Under the pieces are notes generated by a model. That model made no database searches. It was given only the letters and a program-made list of their open reading frames with translations, and had not been told where the DNA came from. Position numbers and translations under genes: made by a program. Below, in pieces: positions 5,955 through 13,815 of a stretch of DNA of 27,000 nucleotides. How positions within the stretch are numbered: the first letter of the stretch is position 1; each line of letters starts with the position of its first letter. The DNA comes from a virus: the IMG/VR virus record IMGVR_UViG_3300037963_002463, positions 1-27,000 of that record, one strand, 5' to 3'.

Positions 5955-6569
5955 ATGGTATCATGGTTTAGCAGAAATAACGAACAACCGACGCAACAAT
6001 TTGGCGCACCTAGCACGATGGGCAACGGATACGCTCAAAATAACAGTATGGGCATGGGTATGGGTATGGGTATGGCCGATCCTATGATGGGCTTTCAACA
6101 GGCTCAAAATCCTATGATGGCTCAATTCGCCAATGACCCTGTTATGGCTACTGCTAAGTTGATAAGCCATAATGACCCTATGGCTAATTTTATTGCGGGT
6201 AATAATATGGGGTATGTTATGAATTTGTTTGGGGATTTAATTATGCTTTCTCTCAAAAATTTCTTTGATAATGTTCAATTTAAGGATGAAGATGGTAAAA
6301 TTTTGAGTATTGATACATCAACAATGCCAACGCAAATTTCCACGCTTTCTCCTGAAAATATTAGTTTGACCTTGCAGACTTTACAAAACGTATGTCAGCA
6401 AACCGTCGATTTCAACAAACAACAGACTCAGATGTTGTTAATGTCGCATAATCCTATGATGATGGGGGATAATCAACCCGGATTCTTCGGTTCTCTATTA
6501 GGTGGATTAGCCGGTCAAACATTGATGCAAAGAGGCGGAATGGGTGCTATGGGCGCGGCGGTGGTCTGA
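5955..6569 (+). CDS. Met/Gln/Gly-rich protein of unknown function
   Basis: This 204-aa protein is preceded by a clear Shine-Dalgarno site (GAGGA). The first 60 residues are low complexity, rich in Asn, Gln, Met and Gly, with a Gly-Met dipeptide tandem repeat. A folded centre (about residues 60-160) has a hydrophobic helix around NLFGDLIMLSLKNFF and a helix with LQTLQNVCQQTVDFNKQQ. A Gly-rich C-terminus ends in MGAMGAAVV. Such composition suggests a structural or scaffold-like protein that associates with itself or with a membrane. No family recognised. Confidence 0.6.
   Translation: MVSWFSRNNEQPTQQFGAPSTMGNGYAQNNSMGMGMGMGMADPMMGFQQAQNPMMAQFANDPVMATAKLISHNDPMANFIAGNNMGYVMNLFGDLIMLSLKNFFDNVQFKDEDGKILSIDTSTMPTQISTLSPENISLTLQTLQNVCQQTVDFNKQQTQMLLMSHNPMMMGDNQPGFFGSLLGGLAGQTLMQRGGMGAMGAAVV
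6048..6077 (+). repeat. Six-base tandem repeat encoding Met-Gly units
   Basis: Four ATGGGY units followed by ATGGCC encode Met-Gly-Met-Gly-Met-Gly-Met-Gly-Met-Ala. Near-perfect short repeats of this kind can vary in copy number by slippage without changing the frame. Confidence 0.7.
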
Positions 6570-6842
6570 TTGCCTAATCCGGCAGAAAGAAAGATGGCCG
6601 AAGCGTATCAATCTGAATTCACCGGCCTAAACCCAATGCACACTACAATGCAAATGTTTAGCCCAAACCGGCTCTTAGTCGAAAGTGCAACAATGATATT
6701 CATTATTGCCTTTGGTTTGTTTTTGGGTTTAACATTGATTTGGAAAGGCAGCACTTTGGAATCAACAACTTTAGCCTTTGTAATGATGGGTGTTTTTCTT
6801 ACGTTCTTCATAGCCGTCAGACAATACGCATCCTTTCGGTAA
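6570..6842 (+). CDS. Small membrane protein with two transmembrane helices
   Basis: A TTG start directly abuts the previous stop (TGATTG) and follows GGTGGT; an ATG at 6594 is the alternative. The 90-aa product has about 40 soluble residues, then two hydrophobic segments, ATMIFIIAFGLFLGLTLIW (about 40-58) and TTLAFVMMGVFLTFFIAV (about 66-83), joined by a short KGSTLES turn. This is a helical hairpin with both ends probably on the same side. No family recognised. It ends the membrane/GTPase block and is followed by two RNA hairpins. Confidence 0.65.
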   Translation: MPNPAERKMAEAYQSEFTGLNPMHTTMQMFSPNRLLVESATMIFIIAFGLFLGLTLIWKGSTLESTTLAFVMMGVFLTFFIAVRQYASFR

Positions 6843-6843
6843 T

Positions 6844-6876
6844 GCCCTCTCAGTAGGGGGCGGGCGATATACGCCT
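6844..6876 (+). ncRNA. Two tandem RNA hairpins between genes
   Basis: GCCCTCT (6844-6850), loop CAGT, then AGGGGGC (6855-6861) forms a 7-pair stem with one G-U. A second stem directly follows: GGCG (6863-6866), loop ATATA, CGCC (6872-6875). They fill most of the 49 bases between the membrane protein gene and the EF-hand gene, one of the longest gaps inside the operon. No T-run follows, so an mRNA stability, processing or attenuation element is likelier than a terminator. Confidence 0.5.
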
Positions 6877-6891
6877 ATTAGAAATCCAATA

Positions 6892-7302
6892 GTGCATAGC
6901 CCTGTTCTTCGCAAATTCGATCAAGATGGCGACGGCGATTTTGATTTTGATGACCTTCGTAAAATAGCGGATAGATTGGTTAAAAAATCAGGCGACGTGG
7001 CTATACAAGAAGCACTAGATAGTCCGACACCGATATTATCATCGGATGAAACGGAGGATGGGGATGAAATGAGAAGACAACATAGAATAAACGGGCGTGT
7101 TTGTGTAAGATGCGGCCAACCTAAAGCACGACCTAGAAAGGCGCAATATGATACAGGATTATGTGCAGATTGCTATAACAATCCGTCTGAGGATGAGCGT
7201 TGCGTAGCAATTAGCGTAACCACGAAAAAACAATGTTCAAGACGTAAAAGAATCGGTGATTACTGCGGAATACATGATCGCATGAATAAAAACAAAGAAT
7301 AA
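6892..7302 (+). CDS. EF-hand plus zinc-finger protein
   Basis: The start is taken as GTG 6892, the only common start codon between the upstream in-frame stop at 6811 and the domain; it lacks a Shine-Dalgarno site. The 136-aa product has a canonical calcium loop D10-Q-D12-G-D14-G-D16-F-D18-F-D-D21 (Asp instead of Glu at position 12). A zinc ribbon follows: C71-x2-C74 and C91-x2-C94. The C-terminal unit is C104-x10-C115-x9-C125-x2-H128 with the QCSRR...YCGIH wording of a small CCCH module seen in many uncharacterised prokaryotic proteins. Calcium- and zinc-binding units in one short virus protein suggest a nucleic-acid or protein adaptor. The role is unknown. Confidence 0.68.
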   Translation: MHSPVLRKFDQDGDGDFDFDDLRKIADRLVKKSGDVAIQEALDSPTPILSSDETEDGDEMRRQHRINGRVCVRCGQPKARPRKAQYDTGLCADCYNNPSEDERCVAISVTTKKQCSRRKRIGDYCGIHDRMNKNKE

Positions 7303-7325
7303 GCATGGTATAACCGTGAGGGTAT

Positions 7326-8042
7326 ATGAGTGGTCGGAGGACTCGTTCTAATTGCCCATTCTGCAAACATCCTGAACGGGATATCTTTGAGCAGCAAATC
7401 AGAACGGGCATTGTTGACGTGGATATTCTTGACCGCGATCAAGGATGGGCTGCGGGAACATCTCATAGACACATGAGGCGACATTCAGGGGAATATGCAA
7501 ACAATAGCAATAATCAATGTCCTATATGCACCCATCCTGAAAGAGCCGAGATAGAAACCGCAATTTATGAGCAAAGGGCTACAATTGAGGCGTTTGCGTA
7601 TGAATTAGATATTGCTGAGTCAGCAGTTAGAACGCATATGGAAAAACATACTCAGAAGTTAATCAAAGCAGAAGCAGATATCGAAATGATACCTAGCGCA
7701 ATTAAAACGACACAGGATGCCCTGCAAAAAATCGGAAAAAACATGAATCGATTAGATACTATTTTGGGTATGCAATTAGATAGGGTCGAAGCCCAATTTA
7801 TTGATACTCCCGATATCATTTCACCGAAAGATATTGATTTGTGCGTTAAAGTCCATAGAGAAGTCCGAGAAACATTAACAGAATTAGCAAAATGGGCTGA
7901 TAAGATGGATACCGTTGAAAAATCTCAGTCTGTATCTGTAATTACTGTAATTCAAGCCCACTTTGCTGAAAAGTCGCCCGAAGAATGGCGAGTGTTAAGA
8001 AAGGCGTTAGCAGAAGCCGGAGTAATGGATGGTGATGCTTGA
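7326..8042 (+). CDS. Protein with duplicated CxxC...HxxxH unit; possible small terminase or DNA-binding protein
   Basis: This 238-aa protein begins behind a GAGGG site. Two copies of one unit occupy its first half: C10-PF-C13-KHPER with H49-x3-H53, and C65-PI-C68-THPER with H104-x3-H108. Spacing is identical in the two (36 residues from second Cys to first His). Each copy has a helix with a gap and turn, like a zinc-stabilised helix-turn-helix. The second half is helical with coiled-coil character (residues 120-200). Units of this CxxCxHPER...HxxxH style occur in phage proteins near packaging genes. A small-terminase role fits the position upstream of the packaging module, but about 5.8 kb separate it from the large terminase. 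Confidence 0.6.
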   Translation: MSGRRTRSNCPFCKHPERDIFEQQIRTGIVDVDILDRDQGWAAGTSHRHMRRHSGEYANNSNNQCPICTHPERAEIETAIYEQRATIEAFAYELDIAESAVRTHMEKHTQKLIKAEADIEMIPSAIKTTQDALQKIGKNMNRLDTILGMQLDRVEAQFIDTPDIISPKDIDLCVKVHREVRETLTELAKWADKMDTVEKSQSVSVITVIQAHFAEKSPEEWRVLRKALAEAGVMDGDA

Positions 8043-8452
8043 TGCTTTCAATTCACCAACTAATGCTAAAGGATACACCTTACAATGAGATTCTTCATTC
8101 TAAAAAAATAACTAATATTGAAGAATTGATTGATTTTGCAGAAGCGTTAGATTTTGTAATAGAAGCATGGCGACGCAATATGATTTCCTTTAATGTTGAA
8201 GATGCCGATGAGGTTGCTGCGGAGGCTTTAGGCACGATATTTACTATTCGTATGCTATTATTTGATCCGTCATCGAGTTATTTGGAAATGGTAAGGCAAT
8301 GCAAACGTCTTCGTTCTTCGTTTTTCAAGTTAGCAAGATCCTATACTAGAACCCCTGCGGTATCAAAATGGTATGCGTCGTTACCTGAAAAAATAATTCA
8401 ATCTTACAATTATGTTTTTTTAGCATCTAATGATAGGGCGGTGCATAAATGA
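8042..8452 (+). CDS. Helical protein of unknown function
   Basis: ATG 8042 overlaps the previous stop as TGATG and follows GGATGGTGA; TTG 8039 is one codon further upstream. The 136-aa product is predicted mostly helical, with no Cys cluster, no membrane segment and a basic middle (MVRQCKRLRSSFFKLARSYTRT). Its stop overlaps the next start. No family recognised. The pairing with the zinc-finger protein suggests a shared role in packaging or head assembly, which is only an inference. Confidence 0.6.
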   Translation: MLSIHQLMLKDTPYNEILHSKKITNIEELIDFAEALDFVIEAWRRNMISFNVEDADEVAAEALGTIFTIRMLLFDPSSSYLEMVRQCKRLRSSFFKLARSYTRTPAVSKWYASLPEKIIQSYNYVFLASNDRAVHK

Positions 8453-9756
8453 CCGAAGCCGGAAATCGCATGGGCGAATGGAGGGGTCTTAGAACCCAAG
8501 AATTCACGGGTGGATTTAAGCCTAGAGAAATGAGTAATTATCCCGATCTTAGCGTTCATCCTAATGAAGACAATGATGGTTTATCTCATCATAGTCGAGA
8601 AACAAAAGAGGATGAAGAAAGCCGAGAACAAGAGAATTCACAAAAAAGGCGAGATAAAGCACTACAAGAATTAATACCCGGTTTGAAGCACATTTCGATT
8701 ACAACGGACTATACTCCAAATACAAATCTTGATTCAAACCCAATGGTTGAAGGAGAAAATAAATTGTTAGAATCGGGTTTAGGTGTGGATTTAGGGGCTA
8801 ATGGCTTATCGATATCTGCCGGTGCTAATCGTGGAACAGTTAGAAGCGATACTCCTTTCGTAACTTATGGGCATCCTTCAAGGGGCATGGTGCGAACTAG
8901 CCATGAGCGTATTACTTCTGATTTGCTGAAAGGCCGCAGAAAATACAAAGGCCGTAAGTATGAGGAAGATGACGAAAGTGATGAGGATGAGCGAAAATCC
9001 AAAGCAAAACGACGACGAAAAAGAAAGCGAGGAAGAAGGACACGATTTACCGCCAAAGGCGGAAGACAAATCAAAGGGACTACGAAAAGGCGTAAAGCGA
9101 ATGTGGCTCGGAAACTCGACCGTCATTCAAAACGTCAATCATTCGCACCCAATAGTCGGAGTTTGGCTCTCAGGAGAATAGGTGGAACAGACCCTACTGC
9201 AATTCCTCTAAGAATTCGTGATCCGGTGGCTTATCAACGTAAATTGGCTAATGAAAAGATGCGCCGACTCACAGGTGCATTGCCCCGTGCGATTACTAGG
9301 CATCGTTCATCGGGAGAAACGGGTATCACCGAAAGCGGCACTAGAGGTTATCAAATAGGGCAAACAAACCCTACTTCATTAGGCGGAACACAAATGCCTA
9401 CTTCTCCGAAATTAGGGACTAGCATGAGATCGGGTGCTGCTGCCGATGCCGCAGTTATGGCTTTGTTAGGTCAAGGTTCTGATTTACTTCGTTCTGAGGA
9501 TATACTCAAAGCAAAGAGAAGTCTTAGCCGCTCAGAATTAATCGCATTGAAAAAGAAGGTTGAAGCCATGATGCGAAAGTTGGAGAAATTAACAAAATCT
9601 AATCCTGAATTGGGGAACGAAGCAAAACGTGGCGGTCAAGCAAGCCCTGACCGTGCATCTGCGCCAACCGGCGCAACAGACATTCGTGAGGAAGAAAAAG
9701 CACCGTGGATGTTTGAAGATACTTCGTTAGCACTAGGTATAGTCGGCAAACGGTGA
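8449..9756 (+). CDS. Large basic, partly disordered protein
   Basis: This 435-aa protein starts in an ATGA overlap behind GGGCGGTG. Residues 30-75 are highly charged and probably disordered. Residues 75-160 contain a hydrophobic, possibly folded part. Residues about 183-222 are an Arg/Lys tract (KAKRRRKRKRGRRTR and more) suited to binding DNA or RNA. A coiled-coil-like helix lies at about 355-384, and the C-terminus ends with APWMFEDTSLALGIVGKR. The basic tract has the composition of a nucleic-acid condensing or core protein. No family recognised. Confidence 0.6.
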   Translation: MTEAGNRMGEWRGLRTQEFTGGFKPREMSNYPDLSVHPNEDNDGLSHHSRETKEDEESREQENSQKRRDKALQELIPGLKHISITTDYTPNTNLDSNPMVEGENKLLESGLGVDLGANGLSISAGANRGTVRSDTPFVTYGHPSRGMVRTSHERITSDLLKGRRKYKGRKYEEDDESDEDERKSKAKRRRKRKRGRRTRFTAKGGRQIKGTTKRRKANVARKLDRHSKRQSFAPNSRSLALRRIGGTDPTAIPLRIRDPVAYQRKLANEKMRRLTGALPRAITRHRSSGETGITESGTRGYQIGQTNPTSLGGTQMPTSPKLGTSMRSGAAADAAVMALLGQGSDLLRSEDILKAKRSLSRSELIALKKKVEAMMRKLEKLTKSNPELGNEAKRGGQASPDRASAPTGATDIREEEKAPWMFEDTSLALGIVGKR

Positions 9757-9760
9757 AAAT

Positions 9761-11611
9761 ATGACTGATGTTAATTTCGATGCGTTCTTGATATCGAAAT
9801 CATACATTGTCGCAGACATAGATGAATTGATACAATCTATGATGAATTTGCCGGATTTATCAATAAATAGTCTTCAAGGATTAATGGCGGATTATAGACT
9901 ACATCACCAAATAGAAGATGCAGAAGAAAGGAAAAACAACCCATACATTATGGATGCAATACATATGGCTATGTCTAGCGGCCAAATAGATGAAGAAACC
10001 GCTAGAATAGTGCATGAAGGAGAAAGTAATCCACAATATCAAGAGGCTTTTCAAAGAACTCTAGCAGTAGGCTCGCAGTTAATGAATGCGGCAGCAGCAA
10101 GGCAAAATCAATTAAATCAAGCAAGCGGATTCAAGCCCGCACCATTACCATTTACTGCATCGGGTGAATTGCACCCTGCTTATCGTCAAGAAGTCCGTTC
10201 AACAGTTAGTAGGCAAACAGGCGGCGGAACGCGAAATGCAACGGCCTTCAATCCTTTCAATAAAAACGGGCAATTAGTGACTCATATTGTTAGTGATAAG
10301 TTTTCGACTAATCCCGAACACCCATTGGATGATAAACCCGGTGAAGGGTATGCTCGTTGGTATGAGGGTGCTGCTAAAGAAATGGGATTATTACCGGGCG
10401 ACTATTCAAAGAAAACCGGCAAAAGAAATGATAGATTTAGATATTTGATACCTGCACATTTTATTCACGATAATGTAATTCATGTTAATGATATGCGCCA
10501 TGCAAAAGAAATTGCTCAAGTTATAGAAAATGCTCAGATGCAAAATATACAAGATCCGGCTACAATTAGAGAAATGGTAAAGGATTTACCTTCAAGTTTT
10601 CACCATACAAATTTCCGTAATCATAATTTTGAAAGTTATTTTAATCGGGCTAATAGAAAGGAACAGGATGCTTTAGAAATACAAGAAGGCATTAGTGATT
10701 TGCCGATAGAAACCATAGGTCAAGCACCCACGACAATGCCTCATGGTAGTATTCTTCATCCTGAATTATTAGATGAAAGGACATATAGAACCCCGAATAA
10801 CGTATTGCAAGCACTAAAGACGGATTCTCGCAAAATGACTAGAGAGTTGATGCAACATCATGGCGTTAGTGAAGACGATGCAAGAGATATTGTAGCCGGA
10901 CTACAACAAGGCAGAAGCGGCCCATTCAAAGGCAAAAACGCACTTCAAAGACTACAAAGTGCATTATGGCAACATCACACTAAAGACGGCTCTATACCGG
11001 AATGGTATCAACACCCCGAAGGTCAGCCTATGCCTCCTATGGGTGGAACACCAATTACGGCAGGGCCGGTTCAGCCTCAACCTCAACCTTCTGTCGTTAG
11101 CACACCACCGGCAGGGCCACAAAACCCACCTGCAATGCCGCCGCCAACAGGTAATCCGATGACTCCGCCGCCACAAACAAATCCTACTGCAACGCCGCCA
11201 CCTTCGACTGAATTAAATACCAATGTCCCCAATATAAGCCCAATCAATGGGGGGCGCGGGTTGGCTGATATGATTAGCAGATTTAGGCAACGCAATGTCG
11301 AAAGGCAGCGTGAAGCCCGCCGTCGTTTAGGTTTAGACCCCGAAGGATTTGTGATAAAGTCCGATATCCAATCTTACTTAGAGCAGGTTCAATATGAATT
11401 GGCTAAAGCCACATTAGAAGACATGAGAAGTGTAACTAAAATGTCGATTACCGATCCTGTTCATATTGCTTTAGCATCATCTCAAATTCAACGCTCAACA
11501 ACTGACGTAGTGGCTATTTACCACACTAAAGGAGATTGGCGAAACATCGCAAAATCATTTGGTATTGAGCATCAAGATGTGCAATTTGTAAAGGTGGCCT
11601 TCAATGAATGA
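9761..11611 (+). CDS. Large protein of unknown function with Pro-rich linker
   Basis: This 616-aa protein follows GGTGAAAAT. It begins MTDVNFDAFLISKSY. Residues 1-130 look helical, and residues 130-400 mix helical parts with a His-rich central section. Residues about 415-485 form a long Pro/Thr/Gln linker, and the end (about 500-616) is a compact helical domain finishing with GDWRNIAKSFGIEHQDV, which reads like a helix-turn-helix. The layout, long linker plus DNA-binding-like end, would suit a structural or ejection protein, but no homology is evident by eye. Position in the head-gene region supports a virion role. Confidence 0.58.
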   Translation: MTDVNFDAFLISKSYIVADIDELIQSMMNLPDLSINSLQGLMADYRLHHQIEDAEERKNNPYIMDAIHMAMSSGQIDEETARIVHEGESNPQYQEAFQRTLAVGSQLMNAAAARQNQLNQASGFKPAPLPFTASGELHPAYRQEVRSTVSRQTGGGTRNATAFNPFNKNGQLVTHIVSDKFSTNPEHPLDDKPGEGYARWYEGAAKEMGLLPGDYSKKTGKRNDRFRYLIPAHFIHDNVIHVNDMRHAKEIAQVIENAQMQNIQDPATIREMVKDLPSSFHHTNFRNHNFESYFNRANRKEQDALEIQEGISDLPIETIGQAPTTMPHGSILHPELLDERTYRTPNNVLQALKTDSRKMTRELMQHHGVSEDDARDIVAGLQQGRSGPFKGKNALQRLQSALWQHHTKDGSIPEWYQHPEGQPMPPMGGTPITAGPVQPQPQPSVVSTPPAGPQNPPAMPPPTGNPMTPPPQTNPTATPPPSTELNTNVPNISPINGGRGLADMISRFRQRNVERQREARRRLGLDPEGFVIKSDIQSYLEQVQYELAKATLEDMRSVTKMSITDPVHIALASSQIQRSTTDVVAIYHTKGDWRNIAKSFGIEHQDVQFVKVAFNE

Positions 11612-12512
11612 AATGATATTAGCACCTAGAAGTGCAGAATTCAATGAAGATTTAGTAAAAGGCGTATTAACCCCATTGAAAGGGTTGGCTAGACCTTTTG
11701 CTCAACCTCTTGCTCAAGGTGCTACGGCTGCAAGGCAAGGCTTTCAAAATGTGAAAGGTAAAGCGTATGAAGCCGGAACAAAAGCCGTTCAAACCGGAAT
11801 GGGGCTTGGGGCAGGGGCAATAAATATACCTCTTAGGGGTGCAGAAGCGGCAATTAGGGGCGGAAATCGTGCCTTTGGATCGGGAGAGCATTACAAAGGA
11901 GGGCAATATATTCCCGGCATGGGCAATCCAATAGCCAATTTAGGATATGGTATGATGACCGGCGGCGTTCAAGGCGGACTCATGGGTGCTGCGAAAAGAG
12001 GGCAGCAGCAGCGATATGGAATTGACGAGGCCGAAACGGAACAAATGGCTCAAAAAGTAAGAGGTTCAGAATTGCCTCAAAATGTAGCCGGTGCGTTTTC
12101 AGGCGTTAGAGGCGGCAACACGCAGCAACAATCGCAAATCTCTCAAAGGCAACCTCAACCAAATGCAACTGAGCAAAACCAACAACCTCAAGTGCAAATA
12201 AATACGAATCAACAATCATTCACTCCTAATAGAAATCTAAGAAATCAGCGATATAAGCAAGAAATGAAACGTGCAAATACAAGAGGCGGAATAGGCACGG
12301 GCCTTCTTTCTAACATAGCCACATTAGGAATGTCCGGTTTGGCTAGAGGCGCATACAATTTAGCCCAAAGGCAAGCAGGTAGGCAAAACATGGCCGCTAT
12401 TGAGCAAGGTGCGCCCCTCTCGACTTTGAAATCAGAAATAGAAACAATTGGACTTCGTGAAATGATTAGAAATCGTCAGACTACGGAGGCTATACGAGAT
12501 GCCTACCGATAG
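11604..12512 (+). CDS. Gly/Ala-rich amphipathic protein of unknown function
   Basis: This 302-aa protein overlaps the stop of the previous gene. The first 140 residues are rich in Gly and Ala with repeated amphipathic stretches (GLARPFAQPLAQGATAARQG, GMGLGAGAINIPLRGAEAA), similar in character to membrane-active or pilot-type virion proteins. The middle (about 165-215) is Gln/Asn-rich and disordered. The C-terminal part returns to Gly-rich helices and ends in a charged helix. Function unknown; a DNA-ejection or inner-capsid role is a guess from composition. Confidence 0.55.
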   Translation: MNEMILAPRSAEFNEDLVKGVLTPLKGLARPFAQPLAQGATAARQGFQNVKGKAYEAGTKAVQTGMGLGAGAINIPLRGAEAAIRGGNRAFGSGEHYKGGQYIPGMGNPIANLGYGMMTGGVQGGLMGAAKRGQQQRYGIDEAETEQMAQKVRGSELPQNVAGAFSGVRGGNTQQQSQISQRQPQPNATEQNQQPQVQINTNQQSFTPNRNLRNQRYKQEMKRANTRGGIGTGLLSNIATLGMSGLARGAYNLAQRQAGRQNMAAIEQGAPLSTLKSEIETIGLREMIRNRQTTEAIRDAYR

Positions 12513-13815
12513 TGCCTTTGAAGAAGCGTGGGATTTCGCCAAAAAAGGCGATGACGACATAGAGAAATTCTTTCGTCGCAGAAACACGATGGAGGAAAAG
12601 ATGAGGATATTAGATATGCTATTTGAAGCAGATAGGCAAAGGAATCTCGCAAGACAACAACAGTTATCAATAAACGAACCTCAACCTGAAATCAATGTCG
12701 AAGAAGGAAGCGGAGAAAGACCCGTGGTCGGAGATCAAGTGGCCGAAGAACCTAGACCCGATACCGGAGAGGGCAAAAAAGGCAATGAGGAAAACGGCGG
12801 AGAACGCAAAGAACCTAAAGTCAAGGACACGCCTAAACCTGCCGAACAACCCCCTAAAGAGGCTACGCCGAAGGTTGAAGAAAGAGTAGCCGATATCCCT
12901 AAACCGCCTGTTGGTAAAGTGAAAAAGCCAAAAGCGGAGGCTATTACTAGCAAACCTCCTAAATCTGCTGAAATCCCTAAGCCTAAGACTAAGGCGAAGA
13001 AAGCAAAGAAGGATGAGATAGTTAGTGAGCCGCCTAAAGCGGAACCAAACGCAGAAGCCGATGAACCAATACCCGCCGAATTTTCGTTCCCCGAATCGAC
13101 TAAAGAACGACCCGGCGGGCGTTTGAAAGGCAAAAACGAAGCGCAAACACGTTTGACGGATAATGCAGATCAAGCCTTAGCCAATTCTCCAAATAATCTC
13201 GTTCCCATATTAGATGTTCAAGGAAATCCTGTGAAAATAGAAGGAAAAACAGGTTGGTATGTTACAGAATTAGCCCCCGAAGAAATAAGCGCATTTCACG
13301 AATCTAATCCTGACGTAAAAGTGCCATTGGGCGACTTAAAATTACCAAAAAAGGCATTAGGTCAAGCCCGCGTTCCTGAAACTACTTATGGTAAATACGA
13401 TACTGTTGAATCATATGGTAAAAGATTTCATGGACAACCAAAAAATAGGTCAATGCCTATTCCTTTGTATTTTCCAATGCCCGATTCTGTTGCAATAGAT
13501 AGAAAAACAGGAGAGCAAATTAAATCAAACGATGAGTCAATAAACGATATATGGACAGTTGTAAAAGACCCATTCGCAAATCCTTTTGATAATCCAAACG
13601 CATTTCAATTAAACGATATGAAACCGAAAACACCCATTGCAGATATTCCAATTGTAAAACAAGAACCTATTATTGAGCCTCAAAAACCAAAAGACCTTGA
13701 TGGATTTAATTTGAATAGTGGCGATGATTTATCTTTGTTGCCGGCTTCTGCACTCACTAAATCCTCTCAAATGGAGGTCGATACAAGCCTACTGCCGAAG
13801 GGGTGGGCTGATTGA
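12499..13815 (+). CDS. Structural-region protein bearing the FDxAW-type tag, with Lys/Pro/Glu-rich linker
   Basis: This 438-aa protein starts MPTDSAFEEAWDFAKKGDDD behind GGAG. The string FEEAWDFAKK is the same motif as in the enzymes at 1365, 1970 and 2434 and at the end of the methyltransferase. Residues about 67-190 are a long Lys/Pro/Glu-rich disordered tract with repeated PKPK- and EIPKP-like units. From about 200 onward a folded part seems likely, and the end is SSQMEVDTSLLPKGWAD. Its stop overlaps the large terminase start. It has no known family. As the only tagged protein among the head genes it might connect the tag to the virion. Confidence 0.6.
   Translation: MPTDSAFEEAWDFAKKGDDDIEKFFRRRNTMEEKMRILDMLFEADRQRNLARQQQLSINEPQPEINVEEGSGERPVVGDQVAEEPRPDTGEGKKGNEENGGERKEPKVKDTPKPAEQPPKEATPKVEERVADIPKPPVGKVKKPKAEAITSKPPKSAEIPKPKTKAKKAKKDEIVSEPPKAEPNAEADEPIPAEFSFPESTKERPGGRLKGKNEAQTRLTDNADQALANSPNNLVPILDVQGNPVKIEGKTGWYVTELAPEEISAFHESNPDVKVPLGDLKLPKKALGQARVPETTYGKYDTVESYGKRFHGQPKNRSMPIPLYFPMPDSVAIDRKTGEQIKSNDESINDIWTVVKDPFANPFDNPNAFQLNDMKPKTPIADIPIVKQEPIIEPQKPKDLDGFNLNSGDDLSLLPASALTKSSQMEVDTSLLPKGWAD

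Noticed and set aside
12667-13173. Minus-strand open frame of 168 codons
   Set aside because: It lies antisense to the Lys/Pro/Glu-rich linker of the 12499 gene; its Phe/Arg-rich content is the mirror of that low-complexity tract, and it has no domain or start signal.
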